This document shows positions 7,562-16,317 of a stretch of DNA of 64,000 nt, piece by piece (the stretch's first letter is position 1; each line of letters begins with the position of its first letter). Source of the stretch: G965197555 sp965197555 (GTDB lineage Bacteria > Chloroflexota > Dehalococcoidia > Lucifugimonadales > UBA3495); the NCBI GenBank assembly GCA_965197555.1, contig OZ240213.1:3348001-3412000 (forward strand), written 5' to 3'. A program made the position numbers and the translations under genes. The notes below the pieces were generated by a model, which had not been told where the DNA came from, ran no database searches, and was given only the letters and a program-made list of their open reading frames with translations.

Positions 7562-8773
7562 ATGGCCAGTCCACCAACTCCCAACGGGAACACCGAAAGC
7601 GACTACAGCCGCCAAACTGTGAGGCGTCGGGGGCTGCGCACTGGGTATACGACCGGTTCCAGCGCCGCAGCAGCGGCTAAAGCCGCGACCCTGGCGTTTT
7701 TGAGCGGCGAACCCGTTACCCAGGTCACCATTCGCTTGCCGGTGGGCCGGGAAGCAACTTTCGACGTGCACCGGTGTGAACTGGGCGTTGGCTCAGGCCG
7801 AGCGATGTGCTCGGTGTTAAAGGACGGCGGTGACGACCCCGACGTCACTCATGGGGCCGAAATCTGCGCCACTGTATACCGGTCAACAGGCCCGGCAGGT
7901 GACGTCCGGATTACGGGAGGCCTTGGAGTAGGCACGGTGACTCGCCCAGGTACCGGCATCGAGGTTGGCCAGCCAGCCGTGACACGGGTGCCGAGGCGTA
8001 TGATTGTGGAATCGGTACAGCAGGCTGCGGCAACACATCCCCAAGGTATCGGAGGAGCGTTTACCGTCGAGCTCTCAGTCCCACAAGGGGAGGACATAGC
8101 GAAGAAAACCACCAATGCTAGGCTGGGGATAATCGGAGGCATATCGATATTGGGCAGCACCGGGATCGTACAGCCCTACTCCACGGCGGCTTGGCGGGCC
8201 AGCGTGCACTTGGCGATAGACGTGGCAGCCACCAACGGCCACCAACATCTGGTGTTGTCCACCGGTACTCAGAGCGAGATATTTGCTAAACGCTTGTTGG
8301 AATTGCCGGACATGGCGTACATTGAAGCAGGAATCTTCAGCGGGCCATCCCTCAAACGCTGCGTCATGCGAGACGTTGCCCGGGCGACCCACGTGGGAAT
8401 GGTTGGTAAACTGTCAAAGATGGCCATGGGCTACTTTGTGACTCACGTAGCGGGCAACAAGGTGGACACCGCTTTTTTGGCCTCCTTGGCGGCTCAGTGC
8501 GGCGCCGAGCCCGTAGTCCAAGAAGAGATGCGTCAGGCTTCAAGCGCCCGCCACTTTCAGGAAATTGTCCAGGCCCATAGGTTGCTTTCGGTCTTCCCAC
8601 TGATGTGTCAGATGGTCTGCGACGAGAGCTTGAAGTACTTGAAACATGAGGAAGACCACCCGATAGTTGACACTCTGTGCTTTGATTTTGATGGACAACT
8701 CTTGGGCCAGGCGACAACTTCACCGGACGGCGTCCCGCTGGTCCCTCCGGCAACAGTAACAAGCGATGGTTAA
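7562..8773 (+). CDS. cbiD: Cobalt-precorrin-5B C1-methyltransferase
   Basis: 403 residues; CbiD adds a methyl group at C1 in the anaerobic pathway. The diagnostic N-terminal signature GLRTGYTTGSSAAAAAKAA is present, followed by a long Gly-rich core (VRITGGLGVGTVTRPG, GIIGGISILGSTGIVQPYS) and LVLSTGTQSEIFAKRLL. CbiD is specific to the early-cobalt branch, which supports the cbi naming used here. It lies six bases after cbiX, and its end overlaps the start of cbiT by eight bases. Length is somewhat above the common 360-380 residues, the excess being at both ends. Confidence 0.92.
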   Translation: MASPPTPNGNTESDYSRQTVRRRGLRTGYTTGSSAAAAAKAATLAFLSGEPVTQVTIRLPVGREATFDVHRCELGVGSGRAMCSVLKDGGDDPDVTHGAEICATVYRSTGPAGDVRITGGLGVGTVTRPGTGIEVGQPAVTRVPRRMIVESVQQAAATHPQGIGGAFTVELSVPQGEDIAKKTTNARLGIIGGISILGSTGIVQPYSTAAWRASVHLAIDVAATNGHQHLVLSTGTQSEIFAKRLLELPDMAYIEAGIFSGPSLKRCVMRDVARATHVGMVGKLSKMAMGYFVTHVAGNKVDTAFLASLAAQCGAEPVVQEEMRQASSARHFQEIVQAHRLLSVFPLMCQMVCDESLKYLKHEEDHPIVDTLCFDFDGQLLGQATTSPDGVPLVPPATVTSDG

Positions 8774-9380
8774 GGAACAGCGGGCTCCTCAAGCAAGGCC
8801 ACTGGGGCTGCCAGACGAGGCCTTCGAGCAACGCCGTCCGCTCAAGGGGCAGATCACCAAGCGAGAAGTGAGGGCGTTCAGCCTATATTCGTTGGGGTTG
8901 CGCCCGGAAAGCACCGTTTGGGACATTGGCGCTGGCACCGGCTCGATTGCTGTGGAGGCTGCGCTGATCGCCCATCAAGGCGCTGTCTACGCCATAGAAA
9001 GGGACGAGAATAGCCTGGACATGCTCCGCAGGAATGTGGCCCGCTGGGCTCCGGACAACCTTCACGTAGTCTACGGCAAGGCCCCTCAGGCGCTTCAAGA
9101 CTTGCCCGACCCCGACTCCGTTTTCATTGGGGGAAGCGGCGGCGAATTGGATGCCATCCTGGCCGATGTTGCGGGCCGATTGAACGCTCCGGGTAGGCTC
9201 GTTGTAAACCTGGCGGCGCTGGAGCGTGCCCATCTGGCCTACGACCTGACCAAAAGTCTGGGTTTCACCGTGGACCTTACCATGCTCCATTGCGCCCGAG
9301 GAAAGGAGATGTCCGACGGCGCTGTTCGGCTGGAGTCGATGAACCCGGTTTTCGTGGTAACCGGTTGGCGGGGTGATTAG
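8766..9380 (+). CDS. cbiT: Cobalt-precorrin-6B C15-methyltransferase (decarboxylating)
   Basis: 204 residues. The SAM-binding Rossmann core is clear: ITKREVRAFSLYSLGLRPESTVWDIGAGTGSIAVEAA (motif I), YAIERDENSLDMLRRN (motif II), VYGKAPQAL and DSVFIGGSGGELDAIL. This is the stand-alone CbiT subunit that methylates C15 and decarboxylates the acetate side chain. Its usual partner CbiE (C5 methylation), often adjacent or fused as CobL, is not in the cluster. The ATG start overlaps the cbiD stop by eight bases. Confidence 0.92.
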   Translation: MVKEQRAPQARPLGLPDEAFEQRRPLKGQITKREVRAFSLYSLGLRPESTVWDIGAGTGSIAVEAALIAHQGAVYAIERDENSLDMLRRNVARWAPDNLHVVYGKAPQALQDLPDPDSVFIGGSGGELDAILADVAGRLNAPGRLVVNLAALERAHLAYDLTKSLGFTVDLTMLHCARGKEMSDGAVRLESMNPVFVVTGWRGD

Positions 9381-9383
9381 CCC

Positions 9384-10109
9384 ATGGCCGTTGATCAAAC
9401 ACCCAAATCCACTGGATGTCTCTACGGGATTGGTGTAGGCCCAGGCGACCCCGAGCTTCTGACCCTGAAAGCGTTAAGGATACTGCAACAAGTGCCCTTA
9501 GTATGCGTACCCCAGGGCCGAGGCCGGACCGCCAGTATTGCTTTGTCTATAGTCCAACAGTTCCTCGACGAAGGTAATCAAGAGATCATTAGAGCTCAAT
9601 TCCCTACCAACGATGAAGAGGCCGCGGGCCAAGTCTGGCGAGACACCGCGGATACCATCAGCGAGCACCTTAAGAGGGGGAACGATGTCGCCTTCATCAC
9701 CGAAGGTGACCCGATGCTTTACAGCACCTTTGCTTACGTAATGAACCGGGTGCGCTCTACCCACCCTGAAATCGCGATCGAGATAGTCCCGGGGGTGTCC
9801 TCGGTCACTGCGGCTGCAGCCAGCGCCGGTGTGCCCCTCGCCGCCCATGGGGAGCGCTTGGCAGTGCTGCCGGCGGCCTACGGCATCGACGATTTGTCGG
9901 CGACAGCGGATAAGTACGATACAACGGTTCTCATGAAGGTAAACCGAGATTTGTTGGACTCCATCGCAGACCTGGAGGACCATGGACTCGGCAAGGGCAG
10001 CGTTTACGTACGCCGGGCCACTACCCATCAAGAGCGGATAGTGACTGACCTTGAACAGCTTTCCATCGAAGACCTGGATTATTTTTCAGTATTGATCATC
10101 AAGAGGTAA
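9384..10109 (+). CDS. cbiL: Precorrin-2/cobalt-factor-II C20-methyltransferase
   Basis: 241 residues of the tetrapyrrole methylase fold. The N-terminal loop GIGVGPGDPELLTLKALRIL and the central EIVPGVSSVTAAAASAGVPLA are family hallmarks. FITEGDPMLYSTFAYVMNRV is typical of the CobI/CbiL subgroup that methylates C20. ATG at 9384 sits three bases after the cbiT stop. Within the pathway this enzyme acts immediately after the cobaltochelatase encoded two genes upstream. Confidence 0.9.
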   Translation: MAVDQTPKSTGCLYGIGVGPGDPELLTLKALRILQQVPLVCVPQGRGRTASIALSIVQQFLDEGNQEIIRAQFPTNDEEAAGQVWRDTADTISEHLKRGNDVAFITEGDPMLYSTFAYVMNRVRSTHPEIAIEIVPGVSSVTAAAASAGVPLAAHGERLAVLPAAYGIDDLSATADKYDTTVLMKVNRDLLDSIADLEDHGLGKGSVYVRRATTHQERIVTDLEQLSIEDLDYFSVLIIKR

Positions 10110-10112
10110 ATA

Positions 10113-10958
10113 GTGACCAGACCTGCGGGCAAGGTATATTTCCTCGGGGGAGGTCCCGGGGACCCAGAGCTCCTGACCTTGAAAGCCAAGCGCATTATCG
10201 AGTCCGCCGACCTCGTGGTTTACGCTGACTCCTTGGTCCATCCATCCATCGCCGAGTTCGCCCGTCCCGGCGCCGAGGTACACGGCAGCAAGTCCATGGA
10301 CTTGGAACAAATAATGGAACTAGTCTGCGACGCCGCTCGTCAAGGCAAAACAGTGGCCCGGGTCCAAAGCGGGGACCCAGCCATCTATGGGGCAATCCTG
10401 GAGCAGATGAGAGTTCTGGAGAAGGAAGGCATCGACTTTGAGGTAGTACCGGGCGTCAGCTCCGCGTTTGCTGCCGCGGCTGCTCTCAGGACCGAGCTAA
10501 CTGTTCCCGAAGAGAGCCAGACTGTGATCATGACTCGGGCGGAAGGCCGCATCAAGATGCCCCCGGGGGAGCAGCTGCGAGACTTGGCCGCCCACGGCAG
10601 TACTTTGGTCATATTCCTCAGCATCACGCGCATCGCTCGCATTGTCCGAGAGCTCCGGGCTGCGGGGTATACTACGGACACTCCGGTAGCCGTCGTCTAC
10701 CGCGTAGGCTGGCCAGACCAAAAGGTGATCAGGGGACGGCTGTCCGATATAGCCGCCAAGGTGCGGGAAGCCAAGATCACCTTACAAGCCCTGATTCTGG
10801 TGGGCAAGGCAGTGGACCCTGATTTACTGGTGCCTCCAGAGGCGGACGACGACCCCCCGGCGACTTCCCACTTGTATTCCAACGACTACACTCACCTATA
10901 CCGGCGGTCGAGCGCTAGGTCCACCGCCGCCAAGACAAATGCCAAGAGCAGGCCTTGA
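10113..10958 (+). CDS. cbiF: Cobalt-precorrin-4 C11-methyltransferase
   Basis: 281 residues, GTG start at 10113 three bases after cbiL. Tetrapyrrole methylase signatures are YFLGGGPGDPELLTLKAKRIIESADLVVYADSLV near the N-terminus, ARVQSGDPAIYGAILEQM and EVVPGVSSAFAAAAALRTELTVPE. The 'ADSLVHP' and 'LTVPE' blocks are characteristic of CobM/CbiF. A C-terminal extension of about 25 residues, rich in Arg, Ser and Lys, follows the normal end and overlaps the beginning of cbiG by 20 bases. Confidence 0.9.
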   Translation: MTRPAGKVYFLGGGPGDPELLTLKAKRIIESADLVVYADSLVHPSIAEFARPGAEVHGSKSMDLEQIMELVCDAARQGKTVARVQSGDPAIYGAILEQMRVLEKEGIDFEVVPGVSSAFAAAAALRTELTVPEESQTVIMTRAEGRIKMPPGEQLRDLAAHGSTLVIFLSITRIARIVRELRAAGYTTDTPVAVVYRVGWPDQKVIRGRLSDIAAKVREAKITLQALILVGKAVDPDLLVPPEADDDPPATSHLYSNDYTHLYRRSSARSTAAKTNAKSRP

Positions 10959-12096
10959 CGGCCAACCAGCACCCGGCACCGCGATACTCGCGATTTCCCA
11001 GCGAGGCTCGGAACTAGCTCGCTCATTAGCCACCGCTATTTTCGGGGAGAACACCCTGTATCTGGACCAGCGGTTCCGCACGGAGCATGAACGGGCCGAG
11101 GTCTTCGACCTCCCCGTACGTCCGGTGGTCCACAAGATTTTTAGGGAATACGACCGCCTTGTCCTCTTCATGCCTGTGGGTTCGGCTGTCCGTCTTCTGG
11201 CCCCGTACCTTGAAGGCAAACACCGAGACCCGGCAGTGGTGTGTGTGGACGACGCCGGCCAGTTCGTGGTGAGCCTGCTCTCCGGTCACCTAGGCGGCGC
11301 CGACCGATTAGCGGAAGAGGTGGCTAGGACTGTCGGGGCCACCCCGGTGATTACTTCTGCGTCTTACGTTACCGGTACACTCGCAGTGGACTTGTTGGGT
11401 CAGGAGTTTGGCTGGCGGCTGGAGGCAGACTCTGTGGCGGTGACCCGGGCCAGCGCTGCCGTGGTCAATCGAGAGCCGGTTGGCGTGTACCAAGACGCTG
11501 GGGAGCGGGACTGGTGGCCCGCCAACAACCCCTTGCCCGCAAACGTTCAAGTCTACCCCACGCTGGACTCCTTGGAAGACAGTAGCTGCGCCGCTACGCT
11601 GATAATCTCCGACGCACAGCTATCTCTAGAAAACAAGTTCTTGGACCGTCCATCTGGGGTAGATGCCAAGCCCCTGGTCTTCTACCGTCCGCCAACCCTG
11701 GTGATTGGGATGGGTTGCCGGAGAGGGGTGCCCGCAGGGGAGCTGGAACAGCTCTTGATCGATACCTTCCAGCAGCACCAATTGGCCCTGGGTAGCATCA
11801 AGTGCATCGCCACTGCCCAGCTCAAAGCGGACGAGGCTGGCATCCTGAAACTGGCTGCGAGGTACGGCGTCCCTTTGGTCTGCTATAGCGCCGAGGAGCT
11901 GAACGGCGTCTTCAGCGCGGCGCTGGAGCCAACCCAAGCCGGGCCAACACCGTCACCTAAAGCCCACGACTTGGTGGGGGTCTGGGGCGTATCCGAGCCA
12001 GCAGCGCTCCTGGGGGCTCACACCGACCGCTTGCTGGTTCCTCGAATCAAGACATCCAGGGCTACAATAGCTGTCGCTCGCGTGTCCTTCGATTAA
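10939..12096 (+). CDS. cbiG: Cobalt-precorrin-5A hydrolase
   Basis: 385 residues. CbiG opens the delta-lactone ring and releases acetaldehyde in the anaerobic route. The three characteristic parts are present: N-terminal AILAISQRGSELARSLA, central VVCVDDAGQFVVSLLSGHLGGADRLAEEVA with the conserved GHxGGA, and C-terminal LVIGMGCRRGVPAGELEQLL followed by a KADEAGILKLAA stretch. The start overlaps cbiF. A 175-base stretch without a recognisable gene separates it from cbiH. Confidence 0.9.
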   Translation: MPRAGLDGQPAPGTAILAISQRGSELARSLATAIFGENTLYLDQRFRTEHERAEVFDLPVRPVVHKIFREYDRLVLFMPVGSAVRLLAPYLEGKHRDPAVVCVDDAGQFVVSLLSGHLGGADRLAEEVARTVGATPVITSASYVTGTLAVDLLGQEFGWRLEADSVAVTRASAAVVNREPVGVYQDAGERDWWPANNPLPANVQVYPTLDSLEDSSCAATLIISDAQLSLENKFLDRPSGVDAKPLVFYRPPTLVIGMGCRRGVPAGELEQLLIDTFQQHQLALGSIKCIATAQLKADEAGILKLAARYGVPLVCYSAEELNGVFSAALEPTQAGPTPSPKAHDLVGVWGVSEPAALLGAHTDRLLVPRIKTSRATIAVARVSFD

Positions 12097-12271
12097 GAAC
12101 AGCAACATGGACACCGAGTCCCTGGGAGACGATGATTGGCGGGTTGAATAACTTGGCGGAGGAGACAGTAGGGTGCGTCATCTACGTGCACCTGGCACTC
12201 GGTCTAGGACTATTGAACCATGCTCATGAAAAGGCTCTCGTCCTCTAAACTCTCCATGGTTCTCTGCCTCC

Positions 12272-13021
12272 GTGGTTAGCGGAAAGCTATACTTGGTCGG
12301 CCTGGGCCCCGGCGACTCCAGCCACCTGACTGGCAGCGCGCTGGCGGCGATAGAGGACTGTGATACGGTCGTGGGTTACCGAGGATACATCAACCAAGCC
12401 GTCCACCTCGTCGCTGGCAAGGAGGTGGTGGCTATGGAGTTGGGCCAAGAGTTGCAGCGGGCCGCTAGAGCGGTCGCTCTGGCCAAGGAAGGCAAAAAGG
12501 TCGCAGTCCTCTCTTCCGGAGATACAGGAATCTACGGGATGGCCGGGCCGGTTTTCAAAGCACTGACCGAAGATGGCTGGGACGGAGAGGCCCCATCCTT
12601 ACAAGTGGTGCCCGGTGTTTCAGCGGTGCAAGCCGCGGCGGCATTGCTGGGCGCTCCCATCATGCAGGACTTCTGCACCATCAGCCTAAGCGACCTGCTC
12701 ACTCCTTGGGAAACCATAAAGAAACGGCTAGATGCTGCCGCCCTGGGAGACTTCGTAGTCGCGCTATATAACCCTCGAAGTAAAAGACGCGACTGGCAAT
12801 TGCTGGAGGCCCGCCGCATTTTGCTGGGCCATCGCAGCGGACAGACCCCGGTGGGTATTGTGCGTGACGCCTTTCGGCCGGGACAGCAAGTGACGCTTAC
12901 GGACTTGGCGCACCTGGAAAGGCACTGCGAGGCCATAGACATGGTCACCGTGGTGTTAGTAGGCAACTCGTCGAGCTTCACCCACCAAGGCTACATGGTA
13001 ACGCCCCGGGGGTACGAGTAA
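12272..13021 (+). CDS. cbiH: Cobalt-precorrin-3B C17-methyltransferase
   Basis: 249 residues, GTG start. KLYLVGLGPGDSSHLTGSALAAIEDCDTVVGYRGYI at the N-terminus, VLSSGDTGIYGMAGPVFK, VVPGVSAVQAAAALLGAPIMQDFCTISLSDLLTPWETIKKRL and FVVALYNPRSKRRDWQL identify the CobJ/CbiH subgroup that performs ring contraction and C17 methylation. It is the last recognisable corrin-ring gene here. cbiE, cbiJ and the amidation genes are not in the window. Confidence 0.92.
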   Translation: MVSGKLYLVGLGPGDSSHLTGSALAAIEDCDTVVGYRGYINQAVHLVAGKEVVAMELGQELQRAARAVALAKEGKKVAVLSSGDTGIYGMAGPVFKALTEDGWDGEAPSLQVVPGVSAVQAAAALLGAPIMQDFCTISLSDLLTPWETIKKRLDAAALGDFVVALYNPRSKRRDWQLLEARRILLGHRSGQTPVGIVRDAFRPGQQVTLTDLAHLERHCEAIDMVTVVLVGNSSSFTHQGYMVTPRGYE

Positions 13022-13060
13022 GAGGGGCCTGAGGGAATATCGACTAGAGAGGGGGAATCA

Positions 13061-13426
13061 ATGGGTCGCACTATAGCCACTGCGATCATATCAGGGGTCA
13101 ATGCGACCAAAGAGTACAGCTTCTTGGTGGACACCGGGGCTTACCTGGGGCTACCCATCGAGGAGATCAGAGATCTCGGCTTAGCTATAGTGCCCAACGG
13201 ACGCCGCCGGTTCCTCACCGCGGATGGCATAGTAGAAAAGGATACCTACCAGGCCACTGGAAGATTGGGCGACCAGGGTTTCGCTACCATCGTGGTCGAG
13301 ACCGCGGTACCTGTCATCGGATACTTCCTGGTGGAGGACCTGCGGCTGAAAGTCAATCCAGGGACCGGAGAATTGGAGCCGGACCCCGGCCCGTGGCTGG
13401 AGCCCGGTTACGTGATGCCCGCGTGA
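13061..13426 (+). CDS. Retropepsin-like aspartyl protease domain protein
   Basis: 121 residues, forming one half-barrel of the clan AA aspartic protease fold. The catalytic motif appears as FLVDTGAYLGLP (Asp-Thr-Gly, about 27-33), followed by strands ending in FATIVVETAVPVIGYFLVEDLRLKVNP, where the G-Y-F-L-V-E-D block matches the second half of the single-domain retropepsin fold. Such proteins act as homodimers if active. No signal peptide or membrane segment. GAGAGGGGG precedes the ATG at 13061. Substrate unknown; its place next to the cobalamin genes may be incidental. Confidence 0.65.
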   Translation: MGRTIATAIISGVNATKEYSFLVDTGAYLGLPIEEIRDLGLAIVPNGRRRFLTADGIVEKDTYQATGRLGDQGFATIVVETAVPVIGYFLVEDLRLKVNPGTGELEPDPGPWLEPGYVMPA

Positions 13427-13458
13427 CCTGTTACAAGGCCCATGTGTTGAGTCGGCCT

Positions 13459-14490
13459 TTACTGGTCGACGAACGGTGAGCCGGGAGCGAAAGCGTCTAT
13501 GATTTCATCGATATTGGGAGTCAAGGGGCAGATAACCGGATAGGAAGCGCCTGCATCCAGGTATTCCTGAACTCGCCGGCGACACATCTCCGGAGTGCCC
13601 GCAGCGCATAGCATATCTACGATGTCATCTCCCACCAACGGCATCGCAGCTTCGATACCTCCTTGCTTGGGAGGCCATCCGCCCATGGTGTCATGTATGT
13701 GTTGGATTACTTCCTCATCCACACCGCTGGCCCTGGCGATGTGGGGTTGCTGCCCCATATACATAGTAACGGCGTGCCGGGCAGTATAGCGGGCAGCCTC
13801 GGCGTCCTCGGACATTGCCACCGCCATCATCTGAGGCATATCGATCTCTTGAACCGACCGCCCTGCCCGGTCCGCGCCTATGCTTAGACTCCTCAGGGAT
13901 TCTTGGAGATACTCGACGGACGTGAAAAAATTGTGAAACACGCCGTCCCCGATTTCACCAGCCAGCTCCATCATGTTCGGACCCGTGGCGCCGATGTAGA
14001 TAGGCACTTTCTTGGGAGAACGAGGAACACCGTCGCCCAGGTCCAACCTCAAGTTTCGGACCTTGACCACCTCACCTTCAAAAGTCACGGTCTCCATGGC
14101 CAAGAGCCGCCGCACCACGGTTACGTACTCACGCATGGCCGCCAGAGGCTTACGGCGCCGGATGCCCTGGTTGGACGCCAGGGGGTCCCAATAGGAGCCG
14201 ATGCCCATCATCATCCTGCCGCCGGAAAGCTCGTCGAGGGTGGCCAGGGTCATCGCCATTAAACCGGAACTGCGGGTCCAATTGTTCACCACTCCAGTGG
14301 CCAGCTTGATGCGGTCCGCTACCTGAGCAAAGGCCGCCAGAGGGGTCACCGCGTCCCGAACCAAGCGAGTCTCACAGACCCAGACCGATTCGAACCCCCG
14401 CTCTTCGGCATACCGGGCAAGCTCGACCTGTTCCGACAACAATGGCCGGTCAAGAAAAATCAGACCAACTCTATCCAAGCTACATCGCAC
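13459..14490 (-). CDS. LLM-class flavin/F420-dependent oxidoreductase
   Basis: 343 residues with a bacterial luciferase-like TIM barrel. RVGLIFLDRPLLSEQVELARYAEERGFESVWVCETRLVRDAVTPLAAFAQVADRIKLATGVVN is the classic N-terminal half, and GGRMMMGIGSYWDP and PIYIGATGPNMMELAGEIGDGV follow. The latter pattern is typical of the F420-dependent (methylene-H4MPT reductase-like) branch, but FMN use cannot be excluded. The start overlaps the upstream dihydropyrimidinase stop by 11 bases, so the two are probably co-transcribed. Substrate unknown. Confidence 0.85.
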   Translation of the reverse strand: MRCSLDRVGLIFLDRPLLSEQVELARYAEERGFESVWVCETRLVRDAVTPLAAFAQVADRIKLATGVVNNWTRSSGLMAMTLATLDELSGGRMMMGIGSYWDPLASNQGIRRRKPLAAMREYVTVVRRLLAMETVTFEGEVVKVRNLRLDLGDGVPRSPKKVPIYIGATGPNMMELAGEIGDGVFHNFFTSVEYLQESLRSLSIGADRAGRSVQEIDMPQMMAVAMSEDAEAARYTARHAVTMYMGQQPHIARASGVDEEVIQHIHDTMGGWPPKQGGIEAAMPLVGDDIVDMLCAAGTPEMCRRRVQEYLDAGASYPVICPLTPNIDEIIDAFAPGSPFVDQ

Positions 14491-15853
14491 TCCGCTTCAA
14501 GAAATGGCCTGTGCCGGCGGCGCCAACAAACTTGCCCTCCTCAACCAAGAGCTGTCCCTTGGATAGCACTACCTCAGGGACTCCCTTGACCGACATGCCC
14601 TCGTACAGGTTGTAGTCCACATTCATATGGTGGGTCTGGGCGCTTATGACCGTCTCGGCGTCGGGATCAAACACCACGATATCCGCATCGCTTCCCGCCG
14701 CGATGGTGCCTTTGCGAGGAAACAGCCCGAACAGCTTAGCAGGAGCGGTGGAAAAGAGTTCTACCAGCCGGTTCATGTCCAGCAGTCCGGAGGTTACACC
14801 ATTGGTATAGAGCAAGCTAAGGCGGTTCTCGATTCCCGGACCCCCGTTGGGAATCTTGGAGAAATCCCCTTTACCGAGGCTTTTCTGGTCGCTGAACCGG
14901 AAAGCGCAATGGTCGGTGGAAACAACCTGAAGGTCGTTGCGGCGGAGCCCGTTCCATAGCTCCGCTTGGTGCCATTGGTCCCGCAACGGCGGGGTCAAGA
15001 CGTACTTGGCTCCCTCGAACCCCTCCTGATCGTACATGCTATTGTCCAGCGTAAGGTAATGCGGGCAGGTCTCGGCAAAGACGTACTTTTGCCGGGCCCG
15101 GGCCGCCTGAACCTCCTGCAAGGCCTCGGCACAACTCAGGTGGACGAAATACACCGGAGCGCCGGCTACCTCCGCCATCCGGATCGCCCGGTGGGTGGCT
15201 TCCGCCTCCGTGGTTGGTGGCCGCGTTAGATGATGGAACTTGGGAGCGGTGTTCCCTTCGGCCAACGCTTGCTTGACTAGCACGTCAATCATGTGGCCGT
15301 GCTCCGCGTGCAGGCAGACTAAAGCCCCGTTGTTGGCCGCCCGTACCATGGCCCTAAAGATGGTGTTGTCGTCCACCATCACCGCTCCCGGGTAGGCCAT
15401 GAACATCTTGAAGCTGGCAACCCCTTCCGACACCATGTTATCCAGCTCTCCGAGGCGGGTATCGGGGAGGTCTAGGACTATCATGTGAAAGCCATAATCT
15501 ATGACCGCTTGGCCCTCGGCCTTCTTGTGCCACTGGTCTAACGCCTGGGATAAAGCGTGGCCCCTTTGCTGCACCGCGAAGTCCACGATGCTGGTGGTGC
15601 CCCCAATGGCGGCTGCCACGGTGCCCGTCCGGAAGTCGTCGGAGGAGACCGTACCCCCAAAAGGAAAGTCCAGGTGGGTATGAGGGTCGATTCCCCCAGG
15701 TATCACGTACTTTCCGGTGGCGTCGATGGTCTTATCTGCGTCGGCGGCGAGATCAATGCCTATAGTGCGGACCTTGCCGTCGTCAATGAATATGTCGGCC
15801 ACGTAGCTGTCAACCGCAGTGAATATGTGCCCGTTCTTGATCAAGGTACTCAT
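14480..15853 (-). CDS. hydA: Dihydropyrimidinase / hydantoinase family amidohydrolase
   Basis: About 457 residues from the ATG at 15853, chosen because GGAGGG precedes it and because MSTLIKNGHIFTA is the normal family N-terminus. A longer reading up to 15973 adds 40 residues that look non-coding. Metal ligands are visible: GGIDPHTHLDFPFGG (HxH), FKMFMAYPGAVMVDD (the carbamylated-Lys strand), LHAEHGHM, VYFVHLSCAEAL and VSTDHCAF (the Asp-bearing strand). The enzyme would open cyclic ureides such as dihydropyrimidines or hydantoins. It precedes the LLM oxidoreductase with an 11-base overlap. Confidence 0.92.
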   Translation of the reverse strand: MSTLIKNGHIFTAVDSYVADIFIDDGKVRTIGIDLAADADKTIDATGKYVIPGGIDPHTHLDFPFGGTVSSDDFRTGTVAAAIGGTTSIVDFAVQQRGHALSQALDQWHKKAEGQAVIDYGFHMIVLDLPDTRLGELDNMVSEGVASFKMFMAYPGAVMVDDNTIFRAMVRAANNGALVCLHAEHGHMIDVLVKQALAEGNTAPKFHHLTRPPTTEAEATHRAIRMAEVAGAPVYFVHLSCAEALQEVQAARARQKYVFAETCPHYLTLDNSMYDQEGFEGAKYVLTPPLRDQWHQAELWNGLRRNDLQVVSTDHCAFRFSDQKSLGKGDFSKIPNGGPGIENRLSLLYTNGVTSGLLDMNRLVELFSTAPAKLFGLFPRKGTIAAGSDADIVVFDPDAETVISAQTHHMNVDYNLYEGMSVKGVPEVVLSKGQLLVEEGKFVGAAGTGHFLKRSAM

Positions 15854-16317
15854 TGGCTGCCCTCCTGCAACGCTAGAGGTACGGTCCGCCCCAGAATCGA
15901 GTTTGGTACCCCTATCCCGTTGGGTGTGTGGAGACCCTGTTACACAGATGAATTCTATCGCGGTATCAGCCACGGCGATAGGTCAGGAGCCGCTGGGCAT
16001 TTAATTTCTGGATAGAGGATTGGGAAGGTTGCGACCAATGGCCGGGCGCCTGCCCTTTTGCCTGAATCGAACCTCAGCCGAACTGCCCGGGAGATGTCTC
16101 GGCCATCGTAGAATCAGGGTTTAGGGCGATGATATCTTAGAACAGTTAAGACAAACGTTCCATCCCAAGGGGCACTCGTGAGTGACCAAGGCCCTACCCA
16201 GGGTTGGCCCGGACTGTCTACAAGCAGCGGGCGTCAAACCCGACTAACGGGCGGTTCGAGGCGCGGGTAAGGGCCCGCGGTCGGGTCGCTCACGTCACCC
16301 TTAGAAACCAATCCGAC

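Noticed and set aside
15854..15973. 40-residue extension of dihydropyrimidinase
   Set aside because: Unlike any family N-terminus; the ATG at 15853 has GGAGGG before it.
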